The notes below the pieces were generated by a model. It was not told the origin of the DNA and did no database searches. It was given only the letters and a program-made list of their open reading frames with translations. A DNA stretch of 10,456 nt from positions 1 through 10,456 of the forward strand of contig JAUIJO010000104.1 in NCBI GenBank assembly GCA_030431185.1, given 5' to 3'. This stretch comes from Gammaproteobacteria bacterium (GTDB lineage Bacteria; Pseudomonadota; Gammaproteobacteria; Xanthomonadales; Xanthomonadaceae). The translations under genes and the position numbers were made by a program. Positions 1 through 6,460 of the stretch are shown here, piece after piece. Position 1 is the first letter of the stretch. Each line of letters begins with the position of its first letter.

Positions 1-36
1 GTCACCCTGCGCGATACCTGGGCCAACAAGGGCTGA
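1..36 (+). CDS. C-terminal tail of an unidentified protein (5' truncated)
   Basis: The window opens inside a reading frame that ends at TGA 34-36 and encodes VTLRDTWANKG. Only 11 residues are visible, too few to assign a family. Support for a real gene end is indirect: GC-rich hairpins begin 17 bases after the stop, and the next convincing gene starts only at 132. The frame call would be wrong if the real upstream gene lies in another frame or on the other strand. Confidence 0.4.
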   Translation, partial: VTLRDTWANKG

Positions 37-53
37 ACGCCCTCGCGCCGCGA

Positions 54-77
54 TGCAGGGTGCTGTCGTACCCTGCA
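54..77 (+). terminator. Strong GC-rich hairpin, probable terminator of the upstream gene
   Basis: TGCAGGGT (54-61) pairs perfectly with ACCCTGCA (70-77). A G-T wobble (62/69) and a C-G pair (63/68) extend the stem inwards to a four-base loop, about 10 pairs in all. It lies 17 bases after the stop at 34-36. There is no T-tract after the stem, so this is not a textbook intrinsic terminator. It could instead be a stabilising or Rho-associated 3' structure, or part of the leader of the lipoprotein gene. Confidence 0.45.
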
Positions 78-88
78 GTCACGGGCTC

Positions 89-107
89 GCCCGGCCTCAT
101 GCCGGGC
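89..107 (+). terminator. Second hairpin, tandem with the one before it
   Basis: GCCCGGC (89-95) and GCCGGGC (101-107) form a perfect 7-bp stem with loop CTCAT. It lies 12 bases after the first hairpin and ends 12 bases before the Shine-Dalgarno sequence of the lipoprotein gene. No T-run follows. It could be a second transcription stop for the upstream gene or a structure in the 5' leader of the next one; sequence alone does not decide. Confidence 0.35.
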
Positions 108-131
108 ACCGGAACTGCCAGGGAGGTTTCC

Positions 132-683
132 ATGCCTGACGCGACCCGAACAAGCGACGTCTCCAGCGCGCGCCGCTCGATGATGCCCGGCCGCGCATCG
201 CCCATCCGCCTCATGCTCGCCAGCGCGCTGCTGGTGCTGGCGGCATGCGCGATGCCACCGGCCGAACCCGGCGCGAAGGACGCGGGGGACGCGGCCGCGG
301 CGACGCCCACCAGCACCGCGCCCGTGCAGGAGACGGAGACCCTCGCACAGGCGGATCCGCCTGCCGCGGCTTCGCCCCGTCCCGACCCGCGCCCGGGCAG
401 CGAGCCGGCGCCCGCCGTCGCGCCCGCGCCCGCCGACGGGCCTGCCCGGCTCGACATGAGCTGCCGGACCGATGCCGACTGCACGGTGAAGAACGTCGGC
501 AACTGCTGCGGCGCCTATCCCGCCTGCGTCAACGTCAACAGCCCCACGGATCCGGAAGGCGTGAAAGCCGCCTGCGCGAAGAGCGGCATGATGTCCACCT
601 GCGGCTTCCGCGAGATCCAGGGATGCCAGTGCGTCGCCGGCACCTGCCAGTCCGACGACGACCGCAACGTGCAGATCCAGTGA
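132..683 (+). CDS. Cysteine-rich outer-membrane-type lipoprotein of unknown function
   Basis: A 183-residue predicted lipoprotein; I do not recognise a named family. The start is chosen because GGGAGG (121-126) sits 5 bases before ATG 132. Residues 26-38 are a hydrophobic signal segment ending in the lipobox LAAC, with Cys39 the expected lipidated residue. Ala at +2 predicts outer-membrane rather than inner-membrane retention. The 25-residue stretch before the hydrophobic core is long for a lipoprotein, so starts at 180 or 183 are alternatives. Residues 40-108 are a Pro/Ala/Glu-rich, probably disordered linker. Residues 109-172 form a compact domain with ten cysteines (111, 117, 125, 126, 132, 148, 157, 165, 167, 172), including a CC pair and a CxC, which suggests a periplasmic or surface fold held by up to five disulfides. 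The deaminase follows after 22 bases, so the two may be co-transcribed, but no functional link is evident. Confidence 0.8.
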   Translation: MPDATRTSDVSSARRSMMPGRASPIRLMLASALLVLAACAMPPAEPGAKDAGDAAAATPTSTAPVQETETLAQADPPAAASPRPDPRPGSEPAPAVAPAPADGPARLDMSCRTDADCTVKNVGNCCGAYPACVNVNSPTDPEGVKAACAKSGMMSTCGFREIQGCQCVAGTCQSDDDRNVQIQ

Positions 684-705
684 ACGAGTGAACGAGGTCG
701 CCGCG

Positions 706-1281
706 ATGCTGTACGCCCAGATCCACCTGACCCTGCCGGCGTGGGTACACGAGGGCATCGACGCCGCCCGCCCCTACCCGCGGGACGCGGACAAGGTCGC
801 ACTGGCGATCGAGCTGTCGCGACGGAACATCGATGCCGGCAGCGGCGGTCCCTTCGGGGCCGCCGTGTTCGGACCGGACGATCGCATCCTCTCGATCGGG
901 GTGAACCGGGTCATGCCCCACGCCTGCTCGCTGGCGCATGCCGAGACCATGGCCTACATGCTCGCCCAGCAACGCACCCAGCGGGTGCGCCTCAACCTGG
1001 ACGAGGAAGGCCGGCCGGTCGGCCCGATCACCCTGGCCACGTCCTCGCAACCCTGCTGCCAGTGCTATGGGGCGACCGTGTGGGCCGGCATCGACCGGTT
1101 GCTGATCGGCGCCCGCAGCGAGGACGTCGAGTCGCTGACCGACTTCGACGAAGGCCCCCTGCCGCTGGACTGGGTGGGCGCACTGGAGGCCCGCGGCATC
1201 GTCGTGGCGCGGGACATCCATCGCGACGCCGCGCGCGACGTGCTCCGCCGCTATGGCGAGCTGGACGGCCCGACCTACTGA
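706..1281 (+). CDS. Zinc-dependent nucleoside/nucleobase deaminase (cytidine deaminase superfamily)
   Basis: A 191-residue predicted cytosolic enzyme catalysing hydrolytic deamination of a base or nucleoside. The superfamily zinc site is complete: SLAHAE gives His78 (ligand) and Glu80 (proton shuttle), and QPCCQC gives Cys117 and Cys120 (ligands). GGPFGAAV at 47-54 is the N-terminal substrate-loop motif seen in guanine deaminase/TadA-like members. Length exceeds the roughly 155 residues usual for bacterial guanine deaminases, with extra N-terminal and C-terminal segments. The substrate cannot be assigned; TadA itself is unlikely because the flanking motifs differ. I prefer ATG 706 because GAGG (694-697) lies 8 bases upstream; GTG 688 in frame would add six residues but has no good ribosome site. 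The GNAT gene begins 9 bases after the stop, indicating an operon. Confidence 0.85.
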   Translation: MLYAQIHLTLPAWVHEGIDAARPYPRDADKVALAIELSRRNIDAGSGGPFGAAVFGPDDRILSIGVNRVMPHACSLAHAETMAYMLAQQRTQRVRLNLDEEGRPVGPITLATSSQPCCQCYGATVWAGIDRLLIGARSEDVESLTDFDEGPLPLDWVGALEARGIVVARDIHRDAARDVLRRYGELDGPTY

Positions 1282-1289
1282 ACCCCGCC

Positions 1290-1769
1290 ATGGACATCCG
1301 CCCGGCCGACCTGGACGATCCCCGCCTGCATGCCCTGCTCGGCGAGCATCTTCGCGACATGGCCGGGCACTCGCCGCCCGAGAGCATCCATGCCCTGGAC
1401 CTGGGCGGCCTGCGCCACCCCGACATCCGTGCCTGGACCGCCTGGGACGGTGGAACCCTCCTCGCCTGTGGCGCACTCAAGGCGCTCGACGCCACGCATG
1501 GCGAGGTCAAGTCGATGCGCACCGCGCAAGACCACCGGCGGCGCGGCGCGGGCGCGTCGATGCTCGCGCACATCATCGCCGAGGCGCGCGCTCGGGGGTT
1601 GCGGCGCCTCAGCCTGGAAACCGGAACGGCGGCCGCGTTCGCCCCGGCGCATGCCCTGTACGCCCGCTTCGGATTCGAGCCGTGCGGGCCCTTCGGCGAC
1701 TATCGCCCGGACCCCTACAGCTGCTTCATGACGCTTGCCCTGGCCGAGGACCACACCGTCGCCGCATGA
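1290..1769 (+). CDS. GNAT-family N-acetyltransferase, YsnE-like
   Basis: A 159-residue protein that should transfer an acetyl group from acetyl-CoA to a small-molecule or protein amine. The acetyl-CoA-binding motif A is SMRTAQDHRRRGAGAS (75-90), with the R/Q-x-x-G-x-G/A core followed by a helix. LSLETG (108-113), LYARFGFEPCGPF (123-135) and DPYSCFM (141-147) are signatures I associate with the Bacillus YsnE type, as is SPPESIHALDL near the N-terminus. YsnE has been linked to indole-3-acetic acid production in Bacillus, but the substrate of this group is not settled and I do not transfer that role. ATG 1290 is the first start in frame after the deaminase stop, giving an 8-base gap and probable co-translation. 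No clear Shine-Dalgarno is visible, consistent with coupling to the upstream gene. Confidence 0.85.
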   Translation: MDIRPADLDDPRLHALLGEHLRDMAGHSPPESIHALDLGGLRHPDIRAWTAWDGGTLLACGALKALDATHGEVKSMRTAQDHRRRGAGASMLAHIIAEARARGLRRLSLETGTAAAFAPAHALYARFGFEPCGPFGDYRPDPYSCFMTLALAEDHTVAA

Positions 1770-1842
1770 ACGCAGCCCGCCGCGGCGGCACGGCCCCGGG
1801 CCGGGGATGCGATCATGGGCGCCGCTTCCCGGTCCCATCGCC

Positions 1843-2910
1843 ATGAGCATCGATGCCCTGTTCTGCCATTGCCGCCCCGGCTTCGAGCCCGAGCTTGCCG
1901 CCGAGCTGGCCGAGCGCGCCGCCGTGCTGGGGCACGCCGGCTACCCCAGGGCGAACCGCGGCGATGGCTACGTCGAATACGTCAGCGACGATGCCGCCCA
2001 GCTGGCGCGCCGCCTGCCCTTCGACGAACTGATCTTCGCCCGCCAGAAGCTGTTGCGCCTGGCGGACCTGCGCTCCCTGGACCCGAAGGACCGGATCAGC
2101 CCGGTCATCGCCGCGCTGGAAGCCAACGTCCCGGTGCGGGACGGCGCGCCCTTCGGCGAGCTGTGGGTCGAGCATCCGGACTCGGACACGGCCCGCCCGC
2201 TTTCCGGGCTGGCCCGCAGTTTCGGGAACGCGCTGCGCCCGGCGCTGCGCAAGGCCGGCTGGCTGAGCGCGCGCGAGGACAGCCGACGGTCGCGCCTGCA
2301 CGTGGTCTTCCTCGCCGGCGACCACGCCGTGCTGGGCCGGAGCCATCCGGGCGACAGCGCCCCGTGGCCGCAGGGCATTCCACGGCTGCGCATGCATGCC
2401 GACGCCCCCAGCCGCTCGGCGCTGAAGCTGGAGGAAGCGCTGATGACGCTGCTGGACGACGGCGAGCGCGAGCGGCTGTTGCGCGACGGCTTGCGCGGCG
2501 CCGACCTGGGCGCGGCGCCCGGCGGCTGGACCTGGGTGATGCTGCGCCACGGCCTGCACATGATCGCCATCGACAACGGGCCGATGCGCACGCACCTGTT
2601 CGACACCGGCCGCCTGGAGCACCTGCGCGTGGATGGCTTTCGCTGGCAGCCCGAGAGCCCGCTCGACTGGATGGTCTGCGACATGGTCGAACAGCCCCGT
2701 CGCGTCGCCTCGCGCATGGCGGACTGGCTGCGAGAAGGCTGGTGCACGCAGACGGTGTTCAACCTCAAGCTGCCGATGAAGAAGCGCTGGGAAGAGACGC
2801 GTGCCTGCCTGGAGCTGTTCCAGGCCGAGGTGGGTCGTCCGCTGGTCCTGAAGGCACGCCAGCTCTACCACGATCGCGAGGAGATCACCGTGTTCGCGCG
2901 GCCGCGCTGA
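1843..2910 (+). CDS. rlmM: 23S rRNA (cytidine2498-2'-O)-methyltransferase RlmM
   Basis: A 355-residue SAM-dependent RNA ribose methyltransferase that modifies C2498 in the peptidyl-transferase region of 23S rRNA. E. coli RlmM has 366 residues. The N-terminal half is a THUMP-like RNA-binding region (about 1-170) starting LFCHCRPGFEPELAAEL. The C-terminal Rossmann fold has SAM motif DLGAAPGGWTW (221-231). The KDKE catalytic tetrad is readable: Lys195 in SALKLEEAL, Asp280 in MVCDMVEQP, Lys309 in NLKLPMKK, and Glu347 in YHDREEITVF. ATG 1843 is chosen because the family begins close to this point; ATG 1807 is in frame and would add 12 unconserved residues. Neither start has a strong Shine-Dalgarno. 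The 73-base gap after the GNAT gene leaves room for its own promoter, but I cannot point to one. Confidence 0.95.
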   Translation: MSIDALFCHCRPGFEPELAAELAERAAVLGHAGYPRANRGDGYVEYVSDDAAQLARRLPFDELIFARQKLLRLADLRSLDPKDRISPVIAALEANVPVRDGAPFGELWVEHPDSDTARPLSGLARSFGNALRPALRKAGWLSAREDSRRSRLHVVFLAGDHAVLGRSHPGDSAPWPQGIPRLRMHADAPSRSALKLEEALMTLLDDGERERLLRDGLRGADLGAAPGGWTWVMLRHGLHMIAIDNGPMRTHLFDTGRLEHLRVDGFRWQPESPLDWMVCDMVEQPRRVASRMADWLREGWCTQTVFNLKLPMKKRWEETRACLELFQAEVGRPLVLKARQLYHDREEITVFARPR

Positions 2911-2947
2911 GGCCGCCCCGGGGCAGGTTCAGCGGGGATTCCCGATC

Positions 2948-2980
2948 TTGACACCGGGTTGACCGCGGGCTGCCTAGCGT
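2948..2980 (+). promoter_or_regulatory. Possible promoter for the EF-hand protein gene
   Basis: A consensus TTGACA (2948-2953) lies in the 100-base gap between rlmM and the EF-hand gene, and a second TTGACC follows at 2959-2964. The best nearby -10-like hexamer is TAGCGT (2975-2980), which is 21 bases from the first box and only 10 from the second. Neither spacing is ideal. The position (about 30 bases before the start codon) and the change of gene type make a promoter here likely, but the exact boxes are uncertain. Confidence 0.3.
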
Positions 2981-3010
2981 GCGGGGCGTCCCAGGCAGGA
3001 GTCCCCAATC

Positions 3011-3802
3011 ATGAACCGTTCGAACCCGAGTATCGCCATGCCCCGTCGTCCGCGCGGTTCCCGGTCGGCGCACCTCCCCGCCGCCCTGCTCGTCGCCATG
3101 GCGATGGCCGCGTCGCCGGCGTTCGCCCAGGCCGGATCGGAGGTCGTCGCCCGGCAGGATGCGGACGCGGAAGCCGCGATCGCCGTGGGCGAGGCCCGTG
3201 CCGCCCGCCAGCAGGCCGCGACCGCGCAGGAAGCCGCCCGGGCCGCGGCGCAGACCCGCGATGCCGGTGCCATGACGGCCCAGGGCGCGGCCAGCGCGCA
3301 GGCCCAGGCCCACGTCGCCACCCAGTCATCGATCAACGCCAGGCAGGCCGCCAACGAAGCGGCCAACGCCGCGCATCGCGCCCTGGGTGCCCAGAGCGTG
3401 GCCGAAGCCGGCGTCAATCCCGTGGCCGCCGCCCATGAAGCGCGCGAAGCGGCCAACCAGGCCGCCGATGCCACGGCCGCGGCGATCCTGGCGTCATCCC
3501 AGGCCCAGGCCGCGGCCGAAGCGACCGCGCTCGCGACCACGGCCGCGCCGGTACCCGCGCCGGTCGCGGCAACGCCCTCGCCGGTCGCACCGGAACTCAC
3601 CGTGCGTTCGATCCCCTCGGGCCAGGCGGTCGAGTTCCCGCCCGCCGACTTCGGCGTACTGGACATCGATCACGACCAGTCGCTGACACCGGGCGAAGCC
3701 TCGTCGCATGCCGCTGTGGCGGCGCAGTTCGAGCGCATCGACGCCGATGCCGACGGTCGTGTGTCGACGATGGAGTTCGAGGCCTGGGCCAACCTGCGCT
3801 GA
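3011..3802 (+). CDS. Exported alanine-rich protein with C-terminal EF-hand pair
   Basis: A 263-residue predicted periplasmic or secreted calcium-binding protein of unknown role. AGGAG (2997-3001) is 9 bases before ATG 3011. Residues 1-39 form a Sec signal peptide with a long basic n-region, hydrophobic LPAALLVAMAMA and a likely cleavage after AFA (37-39). Residues about 45-178 are extremely rich in Ala with interspersed Gln, Glu and Arg, and with recurring EAANxAA-type units (116-121, 146-152), so probably a long helix or coiled coil. Residues 179-195 are a Pro/Ala/Val hinge. The C-terminus has two canonical 12-residue EF-hand loops: DIDHDQSLTPGE (218-229) and DADADGRVSTME (244-255), with Asp at positions 1, 3 and 5 and Glu at 12. 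The paired hands suggest true Ca2+ binding. It appears monocistronic: preceded by a possible promoter and facing ubiI tail to tail. Confidence 0.85.
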   Translation: MNRSNPSIAMPRRPRGSRSAHLPAALLVAMAMAASPAFAQAGSEVVARQDADAEAAIAVGEARAARQQAATAQEAARAAAQTRDAGAMTAQGAASAQAQAHVATQSSINARQAANEAANAAHRALGAQSVAEAGVNPVAAAHEAREAANQAADATAAAILASSQAQAAAEATALATTAAPVPAPVAATPSPVAPELTVRSIPSGQAVEFPPADFGVLDIDHDQSLTPGEASSHAAVAAQFERIDADADGRVSTMEFEAWANLR

Positions 3803-3845
3803 GCCCGCTCCGTGGCCGCGTGGATGCCGCCCGGTGGCCGCCCGG

Positions 3846-5033
3846 CTAGATCCCGGCCGCACGCCGCCACAGGGCGTGCGTGACCGGGGATACCCGTCCA
3901 AGCAGGCCCATCGCCGGGCCGCGCAGCAGCGTGGGGAGCAATGCATCGTTGGAGAACAGCAGGTTCAGCCCGTCGAACGCATGGGCGGCCATGGCGTTCT
4001 CGCTGCGACGGGTCCGCGCCCACCGTTCCAGCCGCGCGGGAGCGCCAACGTCCGCGCCGCGCCGCGACGCGTCCCGCACCGTCGCACGCAGGGCGGACAC
4101 GTCGCGCAGGCCCAGGTTCACGCCCTGGCCGGCAAGCGGGTGCACCACGTGCGCGGCATCGCCGAGCAGGGCGACGCGTCCGGCCATGCAGCTGTCCGCC
4201 AGCTGCCGCTTCAAGGGGAAGGCCACGCGTTTCGATACCGCCTGCATCGGGCCGAGCGGGCCGTCGAACGCGCGGTCGAGTTCGACCAGGAACGCGGCTT
4301 CGTCGGTGTCGCGCAGGCGGATCGCCTCGCGTTCGGGCAGGGTCCAGACGATGGAACTGCGATGGCCGCCTTCCCCGGCGAACGGCAGGAACGCCAGCGG
4401 CCCGGTGGGCAGGAAGCGCTGCCAACAGGTCTGGTCGTGGGGGCGGGCGTGGTCCACGAAGGCCACCAGGCCGCTCTGGCCGTGGTCGCGGGTCACGGTA
4501 TCGATGCCCGCCATGGCGCGCAGCTGGGACTCACCGCCATCGGCCGCGAGCACCAGGCGCGCGCGCAGGCGGAGTCCCGATTCCAGCAGCAGGCCGGCAC
4601 TCGCCTCGTCCTGTTCGAGCCCCGCCACACGGTCCGGGCAGTGCAGCGCCACCCCCGCCGCCGGCAGCGCCGCCCACAGGCGATCGACCAGCAGCGCGTT
4701 CTCGACGATCCAACCCAGTTCGCGGCGCGCGAACGCATCCGCGTCGAACTCGAGGGGCGCCCCCCCCGCCGCATCCCAGATCCGCATCGCGCGATAGGCC
4801 TGGAGGCGCGACGCCGCCACGCCTGCCCAGACCCCGAGGTCATCCAAGAAGGCGGCGTTGTCCGGCGCGAACGCGTAGACCCGCAGGTCGGGGGCGTCCG
4901 CCCGCCAGGGCGTGGGCGCCCGCGCCTCCACCAGCGCCACCTTCAGGCCATCGCGGGCGAAGGCCAGCGCCGTGGCGGCACCCACCACGCCCGCGCCGAC
5001 CACGATGGCGTCGAACAGGTCCCGCCGGCTCAT
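3846..5033 (-). CDS. ubiI: UbiI/UbiF-type FAD-dependent ubiquinone biosynthesis hydroxylase
   Basis: A 395-residue class A flavoprotein monooxygenase of the UbiH/UbiF/VisC/COQ6 family, hydroxylating the ring of a polyprenyl-phenol intermediate of ubiquinone, probably at the inner membrane within the Ubi complex. FAD motifs are complete: VGAGVVGAATALAF (12-25, Gly13/15/18), the ADGGES segment (165-169), and ALLGDAAHVVHPLAGQGVNLG (GDAAH at 291-295). LGWIVENALL (106-115) and VAFPLKRQ (270-277) are typical of the UbiI/UbiF branch rather than UbiH. Xanthomonads are reported to use UbiH, UbiI and Coq7 for the three ring positions, so UbiI (C5) is the more likely name, but UbiF cannot be excluded from sequence alone. 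The start codon overlaps the upstream ubiH stop as ATGA (5030-5033), so translation is probably coupled. The stop at 3846-3848 faces the EF-hand gene with only 43 bases between and no clear terminator. Confidence 0.85.
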   Translation of the reverse strand: MSRRDLFDAIVVGAGVVGAATALAFARDGLKVALVEARAPTPWRADAPDLRVYAFAPDNAAFLDDLGVWAGVAASRLQAYRAMRIWDAAGGAPLEFDADAFARRELGWIVENALLVDRLWAALPAAGVALHCPDRVAGLEQDEASAGLLLESGLRLRARLVLAADGGESQLRAMAGIDTVTRDHGQSGLVAFVDHARPHDQTCWQRFLPTGPLAFLPFAGEGGHRSSIVWTLPEREAIRLRDTDEAAFLVELDRAFDGPLGPMQAVSKRVAFPLKRQLADSCMAGRVALLGDAAHVVHPLAGQGVNLGLRDVSALRATVRDASRRGADVGAPARLERWARTRRSENAMAAHAFDGLNLLFSNDALLPTLLRGPAMGLLGRVSPVTHALWRRAAGI

Positions 5034-6334
5034 GCCGGGACCTCCTCCAGGTGCGACCGGCACAGGGCGGGGACGTGGCCGCGATAGCCCAGCGCCCCGC
5101 CCACCAGGGCGGCCTGTACCGAAGGGACCCGGTCCAGCGCGAACAGCCCCAGGCTGCGCAGCGGACGCATCAGCGGCGAGGGGTTCGCACTGAGCCGGGC
5201 CAGGCCATCCGACAGGGCGATGGTTTCGTCGCGGTCCACGCGCCGCCGCTCGACGTAGGCATCGAGCAGCGCGCGCCCGCCGCAGTCGCTGGCGGCGTCG
5301 GCGGTCCGCGCGGTTTCGATCAGTTCGGCCAGGGTCAGCGCATCGCGCAGGCCCAGGTTGAAGCCCTGGGCGCCGATCGGGTGGATGGTCTGGGCGGCGT
5401 TGCCGACCAGCACCGCCCGCGGCGCGACACTGCGCGAGGCGAGCATGCGGATCGCCGGGTACAGGCTGGGCCGGCCGCAGGACAGGAAGCGCCCGGCGCG
5501 CCAGCCGAATGCCTGCTGCGCGCGCGCCAGGAAATCCGGCTCGTCGAGCGCCGCCACCGCATCGGCCTGGTCGCTGTCGACGCCATGGACCAGGCCGAAA
5601 TGGCGGTCGCCGCGCGGCAGCAGCGCGGTCGGTCCGTGCTCGCCCAGGCGCTCGTAGGCGGTGCCGTCGGGCGCGCGTTCCGCCCGCAGGCGGGTCACGA
5701 ACAGGGTCTGCTGGTAGTCGTGGCTTTCGGAGTCGATCCCCAGCGCTTCGCGGACCTGGCTGCGGGTGCCGTCGGCCGCCACCAGCAGGCGCGTGTGCAG
5801 GACGCGCTCGCCGCCCTGGTCGGCCACCCGCACCGAGCGATGGCTCGCCAGCGGCGATGCCTCCAGGCCGACGAAGCGTACCGGCCGGTAGCGCACCAGG
5901 TGGGGCAGCTCGGAGAGGCGCGCCTCCAGCGCATCGCCGAAGTCCCGCGCCACCACCACCTGGCCGAAGGACTCGCGGCCGTGGTCGCGGGCATCGAGTG
6001 TCGCGCGTCCGAAGTCCCCGCGCCGGCTGACGTGGATGCGGCGGATCATCCCGGTCGGCGCGCGCAGCTTCTGCATCACCTCCAGCGCCGTCAGGGCGTT
6101 GATCGTCGCCTCGGCAAAACTGAGGTTGCGCTCGTCGAACACCGCCGGCAGCGAGCCCGGGGGCGCGGCCTCGACCAGCCCCACGTCCAGCCCGAGGCGC
6201 TCGAGCGCGATGGCGAGGCTGGCGCCGACCAGGCCGCCGCCGACGATCAATACGTCGTGGCAGGGCCCCGGTGGGGCGGGTTCGCCCGCGTGGGAGGCGT
6301 CGGTGGTCCGGGAGGGCTGGGAATCGGTCGCCAT
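5030..6334 (-). CDS. ubiH: 2-octaprenyl-6-methoxyphenol hydroxylase UbiH
   Basis: A 434-residue FAD-dependent monooxygenase for the C1 ring hydroxylation of ubiquinone biosynthesis. FAD motif VLIVGGGLVGASLAIAL (28-44), ADGTRSQ (187-193) and the second FAD motif VLVGNAAQTIHPIGAQGFNLG (GNAAQ at 311-315) are intact. GNAAQ rather than GDAAH, IHVSRRGDFG (100-109) and QQAFGWRAGRF (273-283) match E. coli UbiH closely, separating it from the UbiI/UbiF branch. The length is about 40 more than E. coli UbiH, mostly an N-terminal 25-residue Ser/Thr/Pro-rich extension and a C-terminal tail. ATG 6334 is the last start before the FAD motif; ATG 6376 and a start at 6415 are in frame but would lengthen an already unconserved N-terminus. 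It is first in a two-gene operon with the UbiI-like gene. No pepP or ygfB gene lies directly upstream, unlike E. coli, so the operon is divergent from the membrane-protein gene. Confidence 0.92.
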   Translation of the reverse strand: MATDSQPSRTTDASHAGEPAPPGPCHDVLIVGGGLVGASLAIALERLGLDVGLVEAAPPGSLPAVFDERNLSFAEATINALTALEVMQKLRAPTGMIRRIHVSRRGDFGRATLDARDHGRESFGQVVVARDFGDALEARLSELPHLVRYRPVRFVGLEASPLASHRSVRVADQGGERVLHTRLLVAADGTRSQVREALGIDSESHDYQQTLFVTRLRAERAPDGTAYERLGEHGPTALLPRGDRHFGLVHGVDSDQADAVAALDEPDFLARAQQAFGWRAGRFLSCGRPSLYPAIRMLASRSVAPRAVLVGNAAQTIHPIGAQGFNLGLRDALTLAELIETARTADAASDCGGRALLDAYVERRRVDRDETIALSDGLARLSANPSPLMRPLRSLGLFALDRVPSVQAALVGGALGYRGHVPALCRSHLEEVPA

Positions 6335-6460
6335 ATCGTGTGAGCTGCGTTTCCGTTCGGGTCGGTCGGGTGCCATGGTGCCATGCAACACGCATCGACC
6401 GGGTGAGCGCGCCACCTGCGGTATGCTAGCGGCTTCCCCTCAGAACGATGCCCGCACACG
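6335..6460. promoter_or_regulatory. Divergent intergenic region with candidate -10 element
   Basis: These 126 bases separate ubiH (leftward) from the membrane-protein gene (rightward) and should carry both promoters. On the plus strand TATGCT (6422-6427), within GTATGCTAGC, is a reasonable -10 with a start about 25-30 bases before ATG 6461. The -35 is poor (TCGACC at 6395-6400 is 21 bases away). The same segment reads GCTAGCATAC on the minus strand, so a leftward -10 could overlap it. I see no operator or riboswitch; in particular, no recognisable cobalamin-box sequence, although the downstream genes may relate to B12. Confidence 0.35.

Noticed and set aside
1813..2871. A 352-codon minus-strand frame covering rlmM.
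   Set aside because: No recognisable motif; it mirrors the codon pattern of rlmM, which has all catalytic residues on the plus strand.
2898..2916. Hairpin GCGGCC / GGCCGC spanning the rlmM stop as a terminator.
   Set aside because: The stem is only 6 bp, overlaps coding sequence and has no T-run; such short GC palindromes are expected by chance at this base composition.
3803..3845. A shared bidirectional terminator between the converging EF-hand and ubiI genes.
   Set aside because: The gap holds direct repeats of GTGGCCGC and CCCGG but no convincing inverted repeat or T-run.
3941..6343. An 800-codon plus-strand open frame antisense to the ubi genes.
   Set aside because: The composition is low-complexity Arg/Pro/Gly/Ala without domains or a ribosome site, and both ubi genes on the other strand are clear family matches.
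3846..6395. A single 849-codon open frame on the minus strand that looks like a fusion protein over both ubi genes.
   Set aside because: Only its second half (from 5033) is a real protein. The first half is an Arg/Pro/Ala-rich reading of ubiH in the wrong frame, a common effect in very GC-rich DNA.
6335..6460. A cobalamin riboswitch upstream of the membrane protein/adenosyltransferase genes.
   Set aside because: The space between the likely -10 and the start codon is only about 30 bases, too short for the aptamer, and no B12-box-like sequence was seen.
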